Part shown: piece after piece, positions 15,127 through 21,923 of the stretch | Position numbering within the stretch: position 1 is the first letter of the stretch | How the letters are laid out: each line of letters opens with the position of its first letter | From: JBDKVA01 sp039679375 | Lineage (GTDB): Bacteria; Bacillota; Clostridia; Acetivibrionales; DTU013 | Length of the DNA: 23,253 bases | Assembly: GCA_039679375.1 (NCBI GenBank) | Contig: JBDKVA010000057.1 | Span: 1 to 23,253 of the forward strand | Direction: 5' to 3' | Position numbers and translations under genes: made by a program | Notes under the pieces: generated by a model | Seen by the model: the letters and a program-made list of their open reading frames with translations, nothing else | Databases searched by the model: none | What the model was told of the DNA's origin: nothing

Positions 15127-15155
15127 TTGCATCCCCGGTGTCAATCTGCTACAAT
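15127..15155 (+). promoter_or_regulatory. Putative promoter TTGCAT-17-TACAAT
   Basis: TTGCAT (15127-15132) and TACAAT (15150-15155) are 17 bp apart, an optimal spacing. The likely start would lie near 15162, within the AACGTTAC of the first 16-bp repeat. It faces the truncated DUF4143 gene. Confidence 0.5.
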
Positions 15156-15235
15156 AAGAAAAACGTTACAAATCAACACAAAAAGTAACGGAATAACGTC
15201 GCAAAAACACGTCTATAATATAAGAAAAACGTTAC
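15154..15235 (+). repeat. Direct repeat ATAAGAAAAACGTTAC x2 downstream of -10-like boxes
   Basis: Identical 16-bp copies lie at 15154-15169 and 15220-15235, 66 bp apart. Each directly follows a -10-like hexamer (TACAAT at 15150, TATAAT at 15214). The AACGTTAC part occurs twice more inside the following gene (near 15382 and 15441), and an inverted GTAACG lies at 15185-15190. This could be a duplicated promoter-operator module. Confidence 0.55.
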
Positions 15236-15263
15236 GGATTGTACTGGAGCGGGAGGTAAACGC

Positions 15264-15932
15264 ATGCACTCGCAGAATGATAAAATCCGTATCAAGGATA
15301 TCTTTGACCGTATTCCTGCGGAGCTCAATACTCAAAACCGCCGTTTCAAGCTTTCAGATATTAGTAAGACAGCACGCATGGAACGTTACGAGAGCAGTTT
15401 TATCTGGCTTGCGGACGCAGGGGTCGCCTTGCCCTGCTATAACGTTACGGAACCCAAAGCTCCTCTGCGCCTGAACGAACAGAGCAGTCTGTTTCGTCTG
15501 TATATGTGCGATACAGGCTTGCTCTGCGCCGCAAGCATGGAGAACGTGCAGTTTGACGTCTTAGGTGGCGACCTGACGGTCAATATGGGCGGCATTCTGG
15601 AAAACACTTTTGCACAGCTACTTCGCGCAAATGGCTTTGAATTACGGTATATGAACAGGAAAAGTCCCGGCGAAATCGACTTTGTCCTCCAGCAAGGTAA
15701 AACCGTCGTTCCTGTCGAAGTGAAATCAGGCAGCGGCTATAAAAACCATGCTGCGCTTAATAATGTCCTGAGAGTTCCGGAATGGGATATAGGCAGGGCA
15801 TACGTTTTTTGCATGGGAAACGTAATGGTGCGTGATAAGATTACGTATCTTCCATGGTATATGGTCATGTTTTTCAAGCAGGAACGGTTGCCGGAGCATC
15901 TGATTGTCGATGTAGATTTAAAGGGAATGTAA
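15264..15932 (+). pseudogene. Truncated AAA/DUF4143-type protein (C-terminal half only)
   Basis: 222 residues that match only the second half of the AAA-14/DUF4143 ATPase family (normally about 400 or more residues): IKDIFDRIPAELNTQNRRF, RYESSFIWLADAGV, LYMCDTGLLCA, GGILENTFAQLL, then the PD-(D/E)XK-like core GEIDFVLQQG and VPVEVKSG. Walker A and B are absent. Just upstream, another frame reads IRKTLRIVLEREVNA, which fits the expected linker, so a frameshift near 15260 plus loss of the 5' half is likely. GGAGG lies 7 nt before the ATG at 15264, so the fragment could still be translated. Arginine codons are mainly CGC/CGT, unlike the AGA/AGG-rich neighbouring genes, which suggests separate origin. 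It separates regions B and D and has no evident link to sugar metabolism. Confidence 0.72.
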
Positions 15933-15975
15933 AGGTTACAGGAGAAGGTTTTATACTTTATTGCCCAGATCCAGC

Positions 15976-16119
15976 TGGGTATATGCTGTTTGTGATATTG
16001 GAAGCATTATTAAAAATTTGCCTTCTCCGGTGACAGGTGATTATGGACGGTCGGTGGTCCGCGCAACAAAAGCAGTGTATGAATCAAGTGAAAATAACAG
16101 CGCTGCTATCCGACTATGA
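15976..16119 (+). pseudogene. Gfo/Idh/MocA dehydrogenase remnant (internally deleted)
   Basis: In the 316-bp gap after the DUF4143 fragment, one frame ends in SIIKNLPSPVTGDYGRSVV followed by RATKAVYESSE and a TGA at 16117-16119. This is the standard C-terminus of Gfo/Idh proteins (PSPVTGEDGR, then a helix ending YESS). It is preceded in frame by YAVCDI, a piece normally found near residue 35 of the same family, so the fragment looks like an N-terminal scrap joined to a C-terminus by deletion. There is no start codon with a ribosome binding site. The rest of the gap (15933-15975) shows nothing I can assign; 16120-16248 carries the next promoter. Confidence 0.62.
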
Positions 16120-16135
16120 AACTTTTAAGCAGATA

Positions 16136-16171
16136 TTGTCTGCCATATTCAAGACATGGTACAATATGTCT
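16136..16171 (+). promoter_or_regulatory. Putative promoter with overlapping inverted repeat, upstream of UroD-like gene 1
   Basis: TTGTCT (16136-16141) and TACAAT (16160-16165) are 18 bp apart. AGACAT (16152-16157) and ATGTCT (16166-16171) form a perfect 6-bp inverted repeat around the -10 box, positioned to act as a repressor site. The start codon is 83 bp downstream of the -10 box. Confidence 0.45.
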
Positions 16172-16248
16172 CAAAAGAATTAAAATAACATGGAATTGTA
16201 AATAGGTAAGTGCAAGGTAATAATGAATAATAAACTTGGGGGATTGCC

Positions 16249-17292
16249 ATGACATCCATAGAGAGACTTGCCGCGGTGAGCCGCGGTGAAAAGGCTGACG
16301 GGATACCTTTCCTGCCGACCATACTCGAGCATAGTGCAAAGCTTCTGGGTAAAACACCGAGCGAAGCGGCTGTAGATGCCCAAATCCTTGAAGCGGCTCA
16401 TATTGCAGCGTATAACAAGTATGGACATGACTCGCTGACGATAGGGATTGATGTTTATAACATTGAGGCGGAAGCTTTGGGTTGTACCATCCGGTATCAT
16501 ACCGACAACTCCATACCAGGGGTAATAAGCCATCCGATGGCAGAGCACTTTGATGCCGGGTCAATATTTTTTTCCGAGGATATGGGGAGGATAGGGCTGG
16601 TTCTGGAAGCTGCAGCCAGAGTCGAAAAGAATGTCGGCAGCGAAGTAAATACAAGCATAGGGATATGCGGACCTTTTTCAGTTGCTGTAGAGCTGTACGG
16701 ATATGAAAATGTTATAGAAGATATTGTCGATGACGGGAGCAGGGTAAGGGAACTGCTGAATGCAGTCCTGGAATTTCAGAAAAGCTATTGCAACAGCATA
16801 ATAAAACGGGGGCTGGGAATTACAGTATTCGAGTCCTGGGCTACGCCTCCCCTTATATCACCTGCTGTCTATGCTGAATATGTCATGCCCTATGAGCGTG
16901 AATTGATAAGGCATATGAAAAAAAACGACGCGGCTTCAGCCCCCCTTGTAATAGGAGGCGATACCTCGCTGATTGTGGACAGCATTATAGATACCGGTAC
17001 TACTCTTCTTGTTGCGGATTTTGATGCAGATCTTGCAGCCTATGTAAGGAAAGCAGAAAAAAATGGGTTGCTGCTCAGGGGGAATATAGATCCTAAGCTG
17101 GTAGAGATGGGACCGGCAGATGAGATTATAAATTGTGTGGATAAAATTCTTCAAAAAGTTCAGGGGTATCCGCGGTTTGTTCTAGGAACTGGTGTGATTC
17201 CTTATAGTACGCCGCCTGAAAATATACTTTTAATAAAAAATTATCTGGAAAAAGTAAGTGAGACTTTAACACGGGTGCACAAAGCCTTATAG
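16249..17292 (+). CDS. Uroporphyrinogen decarboxylase-family (MtaA-like) protein 1, zinc ligands absent
   Basis: A 347-residue URO-D fold protein closest in layout to the MtaA/CmuA methylcobamide methyltransferase branch: TSIERLAAVSRGEKADGIPFLP at the start, SIGICGPFSVAVELYG in the middle, and GTGVIPYSTPPENI near the end. MtaA-type enzymes bind zinc through His-x-Cys in an LHICG segment and a Cys in a GCxIxxxTP segment. Here those positions read LVIGG (V234, G236) and GTG (T314), so no zinc site is visible and methyl transfer to a thiol is unlikely by the known mechanism. It is not a haem-pathway decarboxylase on context. A second, divergent UroD-like gene follows 145 bp later. The ribosome binding site is weak (GGGGGA). 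The reaction is unknown. Confidence 0.82.
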   Translation: MTSIERLAAVSRGEKADGIPFLPTILEHSAKLLGKTPSEAAVDAQILEAAHIAAYNKYGHDSLTIGIDVYNIEAEALGCTIRYHTDNSIPGVISHPMAEHFDAGSIFFSEDMGRIGLVLEAAARVEKNVGSEVNTSIGICGPFSVAVELYGYENVIEDIVDDGSRVRELLNAVLEFQKSYCNSIIKRGLGITVFESWATPPLISPAVYAEYVMPYERELIRHMKKNDAASAPLVIGGDTSLIVDSIIDTGTTLLVADFDADLAAYVRKAEKNGLLLRGNIDPKLVEMGPADEIINCVDKILQKVQGYPRFVLGTGVIPYSTPPENILLIKNYLEKVSETLTRVHKAL

Positions 17293-17354
17293 AAGCGTTA
17301 CTAATAGTAAATATTTGAGGACAGGAAATGTTAAGTCTGAATTAAAAATGTTTC

Positions 17355-17383
17355 TTTACAATAAAGATATCTTATATTATAAA
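17355..17383 (+). promoter_or_regulatory. Putative promoter TTTACA-17-TATAAA
   Basis: TTTACA (17355-17360) and TATAAA (17378-17383) with a 17-bp spacer lie 54 bp upstream of UroD-like gene 2, in a 145-bp gap. This suggests the second gene can be transcribed separately from the first. Confidence 0.5.
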
Positions 17384-17437
17384 TGATACAGTTTATTATC
17401 GATATTTCTGCTCCTGAAAAATAGAACGGAGGCTCTT

Positions 17438-18538
17438 ATGAAGTGGCATCGCAAAAAATATATTGAACTTATGACTTTCGAAATACCGGAACGGCAGATG
17501 TTTGTTGAGCTATTCGGACTGCTTGCAGGTCTGGAAAAGGAGTGGCTTGATCAGGGTGCGTCCGAAGATGAGATAAGCCTGAAGGCTTTTGATTTTGATT
17601 ATGTAGATGCGGTAAGCTGCGGAGGAAGTACGGGAATCCACGGAGGAATAACTCCGTGCATTATTGAAGAAACAGAAGATTATATCTTTCAAATTGATTC
17701 ATACGGAAGAAAAACCAAGCTCTGCAAGGGACGCGCTACTATCCCGCTGCCTATGGACTACCCTGTATGCGATATGGACAGCTGGATGAAAATAAAGCAT
17801 TGGTTTGAGTTCAAAGAAGACCGGATAAATTGGGATAAAGCAGAGGCTGCAGGAAGGGCTCAAACGGAAGGCGCCGTCATCAGAGCGGGTATACCCGGGG
17901 GGTTTGACCTGCCCAGACAGTTAATGGGGGAAGAGCAGGTGTGCTACTGCTATTATGACCAGCCGGAGTTGATGGAGGATATACTTAATACGATAGGAGA
18001 TACAGCCTTAAAGGTTCTTGACAGAATTAGCGACAAGGTATCCATAGATGAATTGAATGTTCACGAAGATATGGCTGGGAAATCAGGTCCTTTGATAGGC
18101 CCAAATCTGATACTGCAATATATAAAGCCATATTATAGAAAAATATGGGATATGCTTTCGTCAAAAGGGACAAAGCTTTTCAGTCAGGACAGCGACGGAA
18201 ACATGAATAAGGTTATTGATGCATTTCTGGATTGCGGAATAAATATCATGTATCCGGCAGAGCCGGCGGCAAGTATGGATATTGTGGAGCTTAGAAAAAA
18301 ATACGGAAAACGTCTGGCCTTCAAGGGCGGTATTGACAAGCATGTGCTAAGACAGGGCAGGAAAGCAATCAGAAGGGAGCTTGAGTATAAGCTGCAGCCT
18401 TTAATGCAGCAAGGCGGAACGGTCTTCAGTTTGGATCACAGGATAACTAACGGTACTCCAATTGAAGATTATAGATATTATGTCAATACAGCGCGAGAGA
18501 TATTAGGCTTGCCGGCCATAAATGCCGGTTGCAAATAA
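17438..18538 (+). CDS. Uroporphyrinogen decarboxylase-family protein 2
   Basis: A 366-residue member of a URO-D-related branch common in Firmicutes sugar clusters and distinct from UroD-like protein 1. Recognisable parts are the IPGGFDLPRQLMG segment (about 152-164), KLFSQDSDGNMNKVIDAFL (247-264, with the DSDG core), GINIMYPAEPAASMDIVELR, LAFKGGIDKHVL and FSLDHRITNGTP, which together form the second half of the barrel. No signal peptide is present. GGAGG precedes the ATG by about 5 nt. A dehydrogenase follows 76 bp after the stop, probably in the same transcript. Homologues are annotated only by family, and I cannot assign a reaction; corrinoid- or methyl-group chemistry is possible but not shown. 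Confidence 0.82.
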   Translation: MKWHRKKYIELMTFEIPERQMFVELFGLLAGLEKEWLDQGASEDEISLKAFDFDYVDAVSCGGSTGIHGGITPCIIEETEDYIFQIDSYGRKTKLCKGRATIPLPMDYPVCDMDSWMKIKHWFEFKEDRINWDKAEAAGRAQTEGAVIRAGIPGGFDLPRQLMGEEQVCYCYYDQPELMEDILNTIGDTALKVLDRISDKVSIDELNVHEDMAGKSGPLIGPNLILQYIKPYYRKIWDMLSSKGTKLFSQDSDGNMNKVIDAFLDCGINIMYPAEPAASMDIVELRKKYGKRLAFKGGIDKHVLRQGRKAIRRELEYKLQPLMQQGGTVFSLDHRITNGTPIEDYRYYVNTAREILGLPAINAGCK

Positions 18539-18614
18539 AATGATCACTCTGCCATGCTTTATTCATAAGCAAACAGCTGTTGAGGGTGCAGAAAGAGGCC
18601 AGGAGAAGAAACCT

Positions 18615-19625
18615 ATGGTAAAAGCATTGTTTATATCTAAAGAAAGTAAAAGAAAAATGATTGAAAGAGTCTATTCACAGAAAAGTATAGACAGGATAAA
18701 AGAATATGCTGTTATATACCCCGAGCCTGTAGAAAAGGAAAATATAGAGGAACACAAAGAGTATCTGAAGGATGCGGAGGTCATATTTGCTACATGGGGT
18801 ATGCAGGAATTATCGGAGGAGGAAATCGGACAATACCTTCCAAAGCTAAAAGCGGTATTCTACGCAGCAGGAAGTGTCCAATACTTTGCCAGACCGTTTC
18901 TGAACAGGGGAATAACCGTAATAAGCGCCTGGGCCGCAAATGCGGTGCCGGTTGCGGAGTATACATTGGCTCAAATCCTGCTGGCAAACAAGGGCTTTTT
19001 CCAGAATACCCTCATCACAAAAAGAGATCATTATTCAGCAAGAAAATATTCGGAAACCTTTCCCGGAAATTATTCGGCTAAAGTGGGAATCCTCGGAGCA
19101 GGCATGATCGGGACAAAGGTCATAGAGCTTTTAAAGCCTTTCAACATCGAAGCGCTGGTGTACGATCCTTTCCTTTCAGATGAAAGAGCGGAGAAGCTGG
19201 GAGTGAGGAAATGTACCCTGAATGAAGTTTTCTCACAATGCCAGACTATTTCGAACCATATCGCAAACCTCCCAGCGACAGTTGGGATATTAAACAGGGA
19301 GCATTTCGGCATTATGCTGCCGAATGCCACGTTCATAAACACAGGACGCGGAGCCCAGGTGGTGGAGAAGGACTTGATTGAGGCGTTGAATGCAGAGCCG
19401 ACAAGGACGGCTGTTCTGGACGTAACTGATCCTGAGCCGCCGCAGGAAGGCAGCGGGCTGCTTGAAATGGAGAATGTAATCCGCACCTCCCACATAGCCG
19501 GCGGCAGTATTGGAAGGGAAGTAGAACGAATGGGCGTCTGTATAGCTGAAGAATTCGTCAGTTATATGGAGGGCAGGGAATTGAAATACAACGTGACGCT
19601 GAAAATGCTGGAAACTATGGCATAA
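18615..19625 (+). CDS. D-isomer-specific 2-hydroxyacid dehydrogenase (NAD-dependent)
   Basis: A 336-residue dehydrogenase. The NAD-binding Rossmann loop is GILGAGMIG (158-166) followed by D184 in LVYDPF. The catalytic triad is visible as R245 (INTGRGAQ), E274 (DPEPP) and H293 (TSHIAGG). It would interconvert a 2-oxoacid and a D-2-hydroxyacid in the cytoplasm. The frame opens at 18522, inside the end of UroD-like gene 2, but AGGAG (18601-18605) 9 nt before the ATG at 18615 fixes the start. It lies between the UroD-like genes and a Gfo/Idh gene. The substrate is unknown; the GlcD-type oxidase in region A could act on the same class of acid, but nothing links them directly. Confidence 0.9.
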   Translation: MVKALFISKESKRKMIERVYSQKSIDRIKEYAVIYPEPVEKENIEEHKEYLKDAEVIFATWGMQELSEEEIGQYLPKLKAVFYAAGSVQYFARPFLNRGITVISAWAANAVPVAEYTLAQILLANKGFFQNTLITKRDHYSARKYSETFPGNYSAKVGILGAGMIGTKVIELLKPFNIEALVYDPFLSDERAEKLGVRKCTLNEVFSQCQTISNHIANLPATVGILNREHFGIMLPNATFINTGRGAQVVEKDLIEALNAEPTRTAVLDVTDPEPPQEGSGLLEMENVIRTSHIAGGSIGREVERMGVCIAEEFVSYMEGRELKYNVTLKMLETMA

Positions 19626-19667
19626 TGCACAGTTCGTGGGACACTTTCATATTTGCTTCACTGTAAA

Positions 19668-19742
19668 ATGGGTCTGTTTAAGATAAATGAAGAAAAAGTT
19701 GATTTATATGCTGTTTGTGATATTATTAAGGCAAAAAAATTA
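19668..19742 (+). pseudogene. N-terminal Gfo/Idh/MocA fragment
   Basis: The 163-bp gap before the next Gfo/Idh gene encodes MGLFKINEEKVDLYAVCDII followed by KAKKL, which matches the second strand region of Gfo/Idh proteins (VELVAVCDI), where the acidic residue after the strand selects NAD. There is no preceding GxGxxG part, and after about 19742 the resemblance fades and the frame runs into the next gene. Twenty bases (19705-19724) are identical, in the same codon phase, to the remnant at 15980-15999. It is best read as a decayed paralogue. Confidence 0.5.
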
Positions 19743-19788
19743 ATGGATGGTAATAAATTGGAAAAATACTTAAACAGGAGGCAGAATT

Positions 19789-20805
19789 ATGAATATAGCA
19801 TTTGCAGGATTCCGTCACGGTCATATTTTTGAGCTTTACAAAATGGCTGAAAAAAACCCGGAACTGAACATTGCAGCAGCATGGGAAGAAGATAGGGAAA
19901 CAATGAATGCCGCTGAAAAAAAACACGGTGTAAAGTTTACACATAAAACATATGAGGAGCTTCTTGCCGATAAAAGCATCGATATAGTCGCCATTGGAAA
20001 TTACTATGGAATTCGCGGTAATATGGCTGTCAAGGCGCTTAGTTCCGGCAAGCATGTAATTGCGGACAAGCCTTTGTGCACATCATTGGAAGAATTGGAT
20101 GAAATAGCGTGTCTTGCAGAAAAGACGGGGCTTAAAGTCGGATGCATGCTGACCATGCGGTATGAAAGCCGGATCAATGCCGTAAGAGAGTTTGTTCAAA
20201 GCGGAAAGCTGGGCGAAATACATAATATTTATTTTGGAGGACAGCATCCTTTATTATATGGAACAAGGCCTTCATGGTACTTTGAGGAAGGAAAACACGG
20301 CGGCGTGATAAATGATATCGGAATCCACGGCATTGATATTGCCAGATTTGTCTGTGGATTGCGCCCTTCCGTAATTTTGTCCGCAAGATGCTGGAATGCC
20401 TATGCCAGGGAGGAAAAGCGATTTTTGGACAGCGGACAGTTTATGCTTGAAATGGATAACGGCGCAGGCTTGATTGCCGATATTTCTTATGCCGTACCCA
20501 ACAGCATCGGATTTTCATTTCCCCATTACTGGGAATACCACATTTGGGGAAGTAAAGGCATGGTTAGATTTTCAATTAACTCGGAAGCCATTTATGCTTA
20601 TATTGACGGTGAATCAAGTGGAATAATCATCCCCGAGATTAAAGTTGATACGGATTGTTTAACAGACTTTATTAATGAAATTAACGGGAAAGCGGATATA
20701 CGCCTTTCCACAAAGGAAGTCCTGCAATCGTCAAGAGATACCTTGCTCATACAAAAACATGCGTTTGAAAAACAGGCTTGCTGCTCCCGCCGAAATGTTG
20801 ATTGA
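19789..20805 (+). CDS. Gfo/Idh/MocA-family oxidoreductase with atypical HGH loop
   Basis: A 338-residue protein. The first loop is AFAGFRHGHIFELY (residues 4-17) with HGH at 10-12, not GxGxxG, a feature shared with the Gfo/Idh protein at 12509. It retains DKP (93-95, equivalent to EKP) and GGVINDIGIHGIDIARF with H180 and D183 of the catalytic region. Likely a sugar or sugar-acid dehydrogenase, or a redox-cycling glycosidase; the substrate is unknown. AGGAGG (19776-19781) lies 7 nt before the ATG. It is the last gene of region D and is convergent with the cupin-AraC gene, with only 5 bp between them, so the two transcripts probably overlap. Confidence 0.88.
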   Translation: MNIAFAGFRHGHIFELYKMAEKNPELNIAAAWEEDRETMNAAEKKHGVKFTHKTYEELLADKSIDIVAIGNYYGIRGNMAVKALSSGKHVIADKPLCTSLEELDEIACLAEKTGLKVGCMLTMRYESRINAVREFVQSGKLGEIHNIYFGGQHPLLYGTRPSWYFEEGKHGGVINDIGIHGIDIARFVCGLRPSVILSARCWNAYAREEKRFLDSGQFMLEMDNGAGLIADISYAVPNSIGFSFPHYWEYHIWGSKGMVRFSINSEAIYAYIDGESSGIIIPEIKVDTDCLTDFINEINGKADIRLSTKEVLQSSRDTLLIQKHAFEKQACCSRRNVD

Positions 20806-20810
20806 TATAC

Positions 20811-21698
20811 CTACTTGACGGGACGGGACATTACCCTGAAGCTTCTGGGTGATACTCCCGTTTCTTTTTTAAATGATTTGTTGAAATATGCCAGATCATT
20901 AAAGCCGCATTCGAAGCATATTTCAGTAATTGATTTTGTGCTATTTCTCAGTAAATCAATTACACTATTCATCCTTAATGAATTTATATACTCAATCACT
21001 GTTTTACCGGTTATTTGTTTAAATATATAACAAAAATATGTCTGTGACATCATTGCTATTTTACTCATGTCTTCTATATAGATTTTTTTCGCATAGTTGA
21101 TGTTGATAAAATCTACAGCCCTATTTACTGATTCCCGGTATTTTTCAATAATATCGCCATTCTCTGCATCATCATTTTTATCATACTCCCGTGCGATTAT
21201 TGCCAGCAGCTTTAGCAAATCGGCTTTAATATTGATTTCATAGTATTTTTGCTCATTTTCATATTCGTGATGCATACTTTCCATCAATTCTTCAACTTTT
21301 GTCTGAACCTTACCAGACAAGTGAAGCCGTGGCCTTACCTTTTCAGTTGATACAAGGAATGGTTCTATATATGTAAAATCAAATAAGGATACCCATTTTC
21401 CATAGTTAGGTATGTTTTCACTTATAAATGATGTAAGAAACTCACAGCCGATTATTTTAACACCGTTTTCATCGATCCCACGGATTTGATGGTTTACAAA
21501 TGGCGGTAAAACAAAAATATCTCCTCTGGTCAATAATATTGAACTGTTATTTATTATATGCTCACAAGAACCACTCAGAACATACCAAATCTGCATATAG
21601 TCGTGAGTATGCTCAACGGTACTGCCGATACTTTTCGAATATACTTTATAGGGAATTGTCCTGTGAAATGTTTCTTTGGCGAGATTAATTTTCGGCAT
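20811..21698 (-). CDS. AraC-family transcriptional regulator with N-terminal cupin domain
   Basis: A 295-residue regulator. Residues about 15-80 form a cupin barrel: VEHTHDYMQIWYVLSGSCEH followed by LTRGDIFVLPPFVNHQI, with the two His-containing motifs of sugar-sensing AraC proteins. Residues about 190-290 hold both HTH units: IYIEDMSKIAMMSQTYFCYIF and ITEICFECGFNDLAYFNKSFK, the latter followed by the usual GVSPRSFR. The ribosome binding site is weak. It is divergent from the Gfo/Idh gene at 21924 and probably controls it and the following isomerase-like gene. The ligand is unknown. Confidence 0.9.
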   Translation of the reverse strand: MPKINLAKETFHRTIPYKVYSKSIGSTVEHTHDYMQIWYVLSGSCEHIINNSSILLTRGDIFVLPPFVNHQIRGIDENGVKIIGCEFLTSFISENIPNYGKWVSLFDFTYIEPFLVSTEKVRPRLHLSGKVQTKVEELMESMHHEYENEQKYYEINIKADLLKLLAIIAREYDKNDDAENGDIIEKYRESVNRAVDFININYAKKIYIEDMSKIAMMSQTYFCYIFKQITGKTVIEYINSLRMNSVIDLLRNSTKSITEICFECGFNDLAYFNKSFKKETGVSPRSFRVMSRPVK

Positions 21699-21729
21699 TT
21701 TGTAAACGCTCTTTTCCGTTAGCCTATTT

Positions 21730-21757
21730 ATTATAGATTATTATATCTGCACCACAA
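21730..21757 (-). promoter_or_regulatory. Putative promoter of the cupin-AraC gene
   Basis: On the minus strand, TTGTGG (21752-21757) and TATAAT (21730-21735) are 16 bp apart, about 32 bp upstream of the AraC start. A second TATAAT lies at 21740-21745. Confidence 0.45.
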
Positions 21758-21798
21758 GCATCTCCATTGTATTTTATTTTACCAGCATTTGCAAGTCC

Positions 21799-21826
21799 AT
21801 AACAAAGAGATATTTGTTGAATAACA
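21799..21826 (+). promoter_or_regulatory. Candidate AraC site: ATAACA repeat with 22-bp period
   Basis: ATAACAAAG (from 21799) and ATAACACAAG (from 21821) are near-identical short direct repeats 22 bp apart in the divergent gap. This is the same spacing as the repeats upstream of the first AraC gene. AACAAA and TTTGTT (21801-21818) also form an inverted repeat. The repeats are short, so this is tentative. Confidence 0.35.
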
Positions 21827-21862
21827 CAAGTTTTATTTTACATAGTCAGTTTTTTTTATTTT

Positions 21863-21892
21863 TTGTAAGTTTTAAAATGGATTCATATGAAT
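21863..21892 (+). promoter_or_regulatory. Putative promoter of the Gfo/Idh gene, with palindromic -10 region
   Basis: TTGTAA (21863-21868) and TATGAA (21886-21891) have a 17-bp spacer. The -10 box lies within a perfect 12-bp palindrome ATTCATATGAAT (21881-21892), which could be a repressor site or chance in AT-rich DNA. Confidence 0.45.
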
Positions 21893-21923
21893 ACTCAATA
21901 CAAGCATATAAGGAGTTGGTTGT

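Noticed and set aside
15127..15474. 115-residue open frame over the DUF4143 upstream region
   Set aside because: It runs across the repeated promoter-like module and out of frame with the family-matching sequence; only a short part (IRKTLRIVLEREVNA) may be a frameshifted remnant.
15934..15990. Glyoxalase-like reading (PDPAGY) in the gap after the DUF4143 fragment
   Set aside because: Too short and without supporting flanking motifs; the overlapping frame gives a much better Gfo/Idh match.
17293..17437. Terminator after UroD-like gene 1
   Set aside because: Only a short TTACT/AGTAA stem without a T run is present; the gap is better explained by the promoter at 17355-17383.
18522..18614. Earlier start for the 2-hydroxyacid dehydrogenase
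   Set aside because: The extension overlaps the UroD-like gene, does not resemble the family N-terminus, and the ATG at 18615 has a well-placed AGGAG.
21699..21720. Catabolite-repression (cre) site at TGTAAACGCT
   Set aside because: Only the left half fits the cre consensus; the right half does not.
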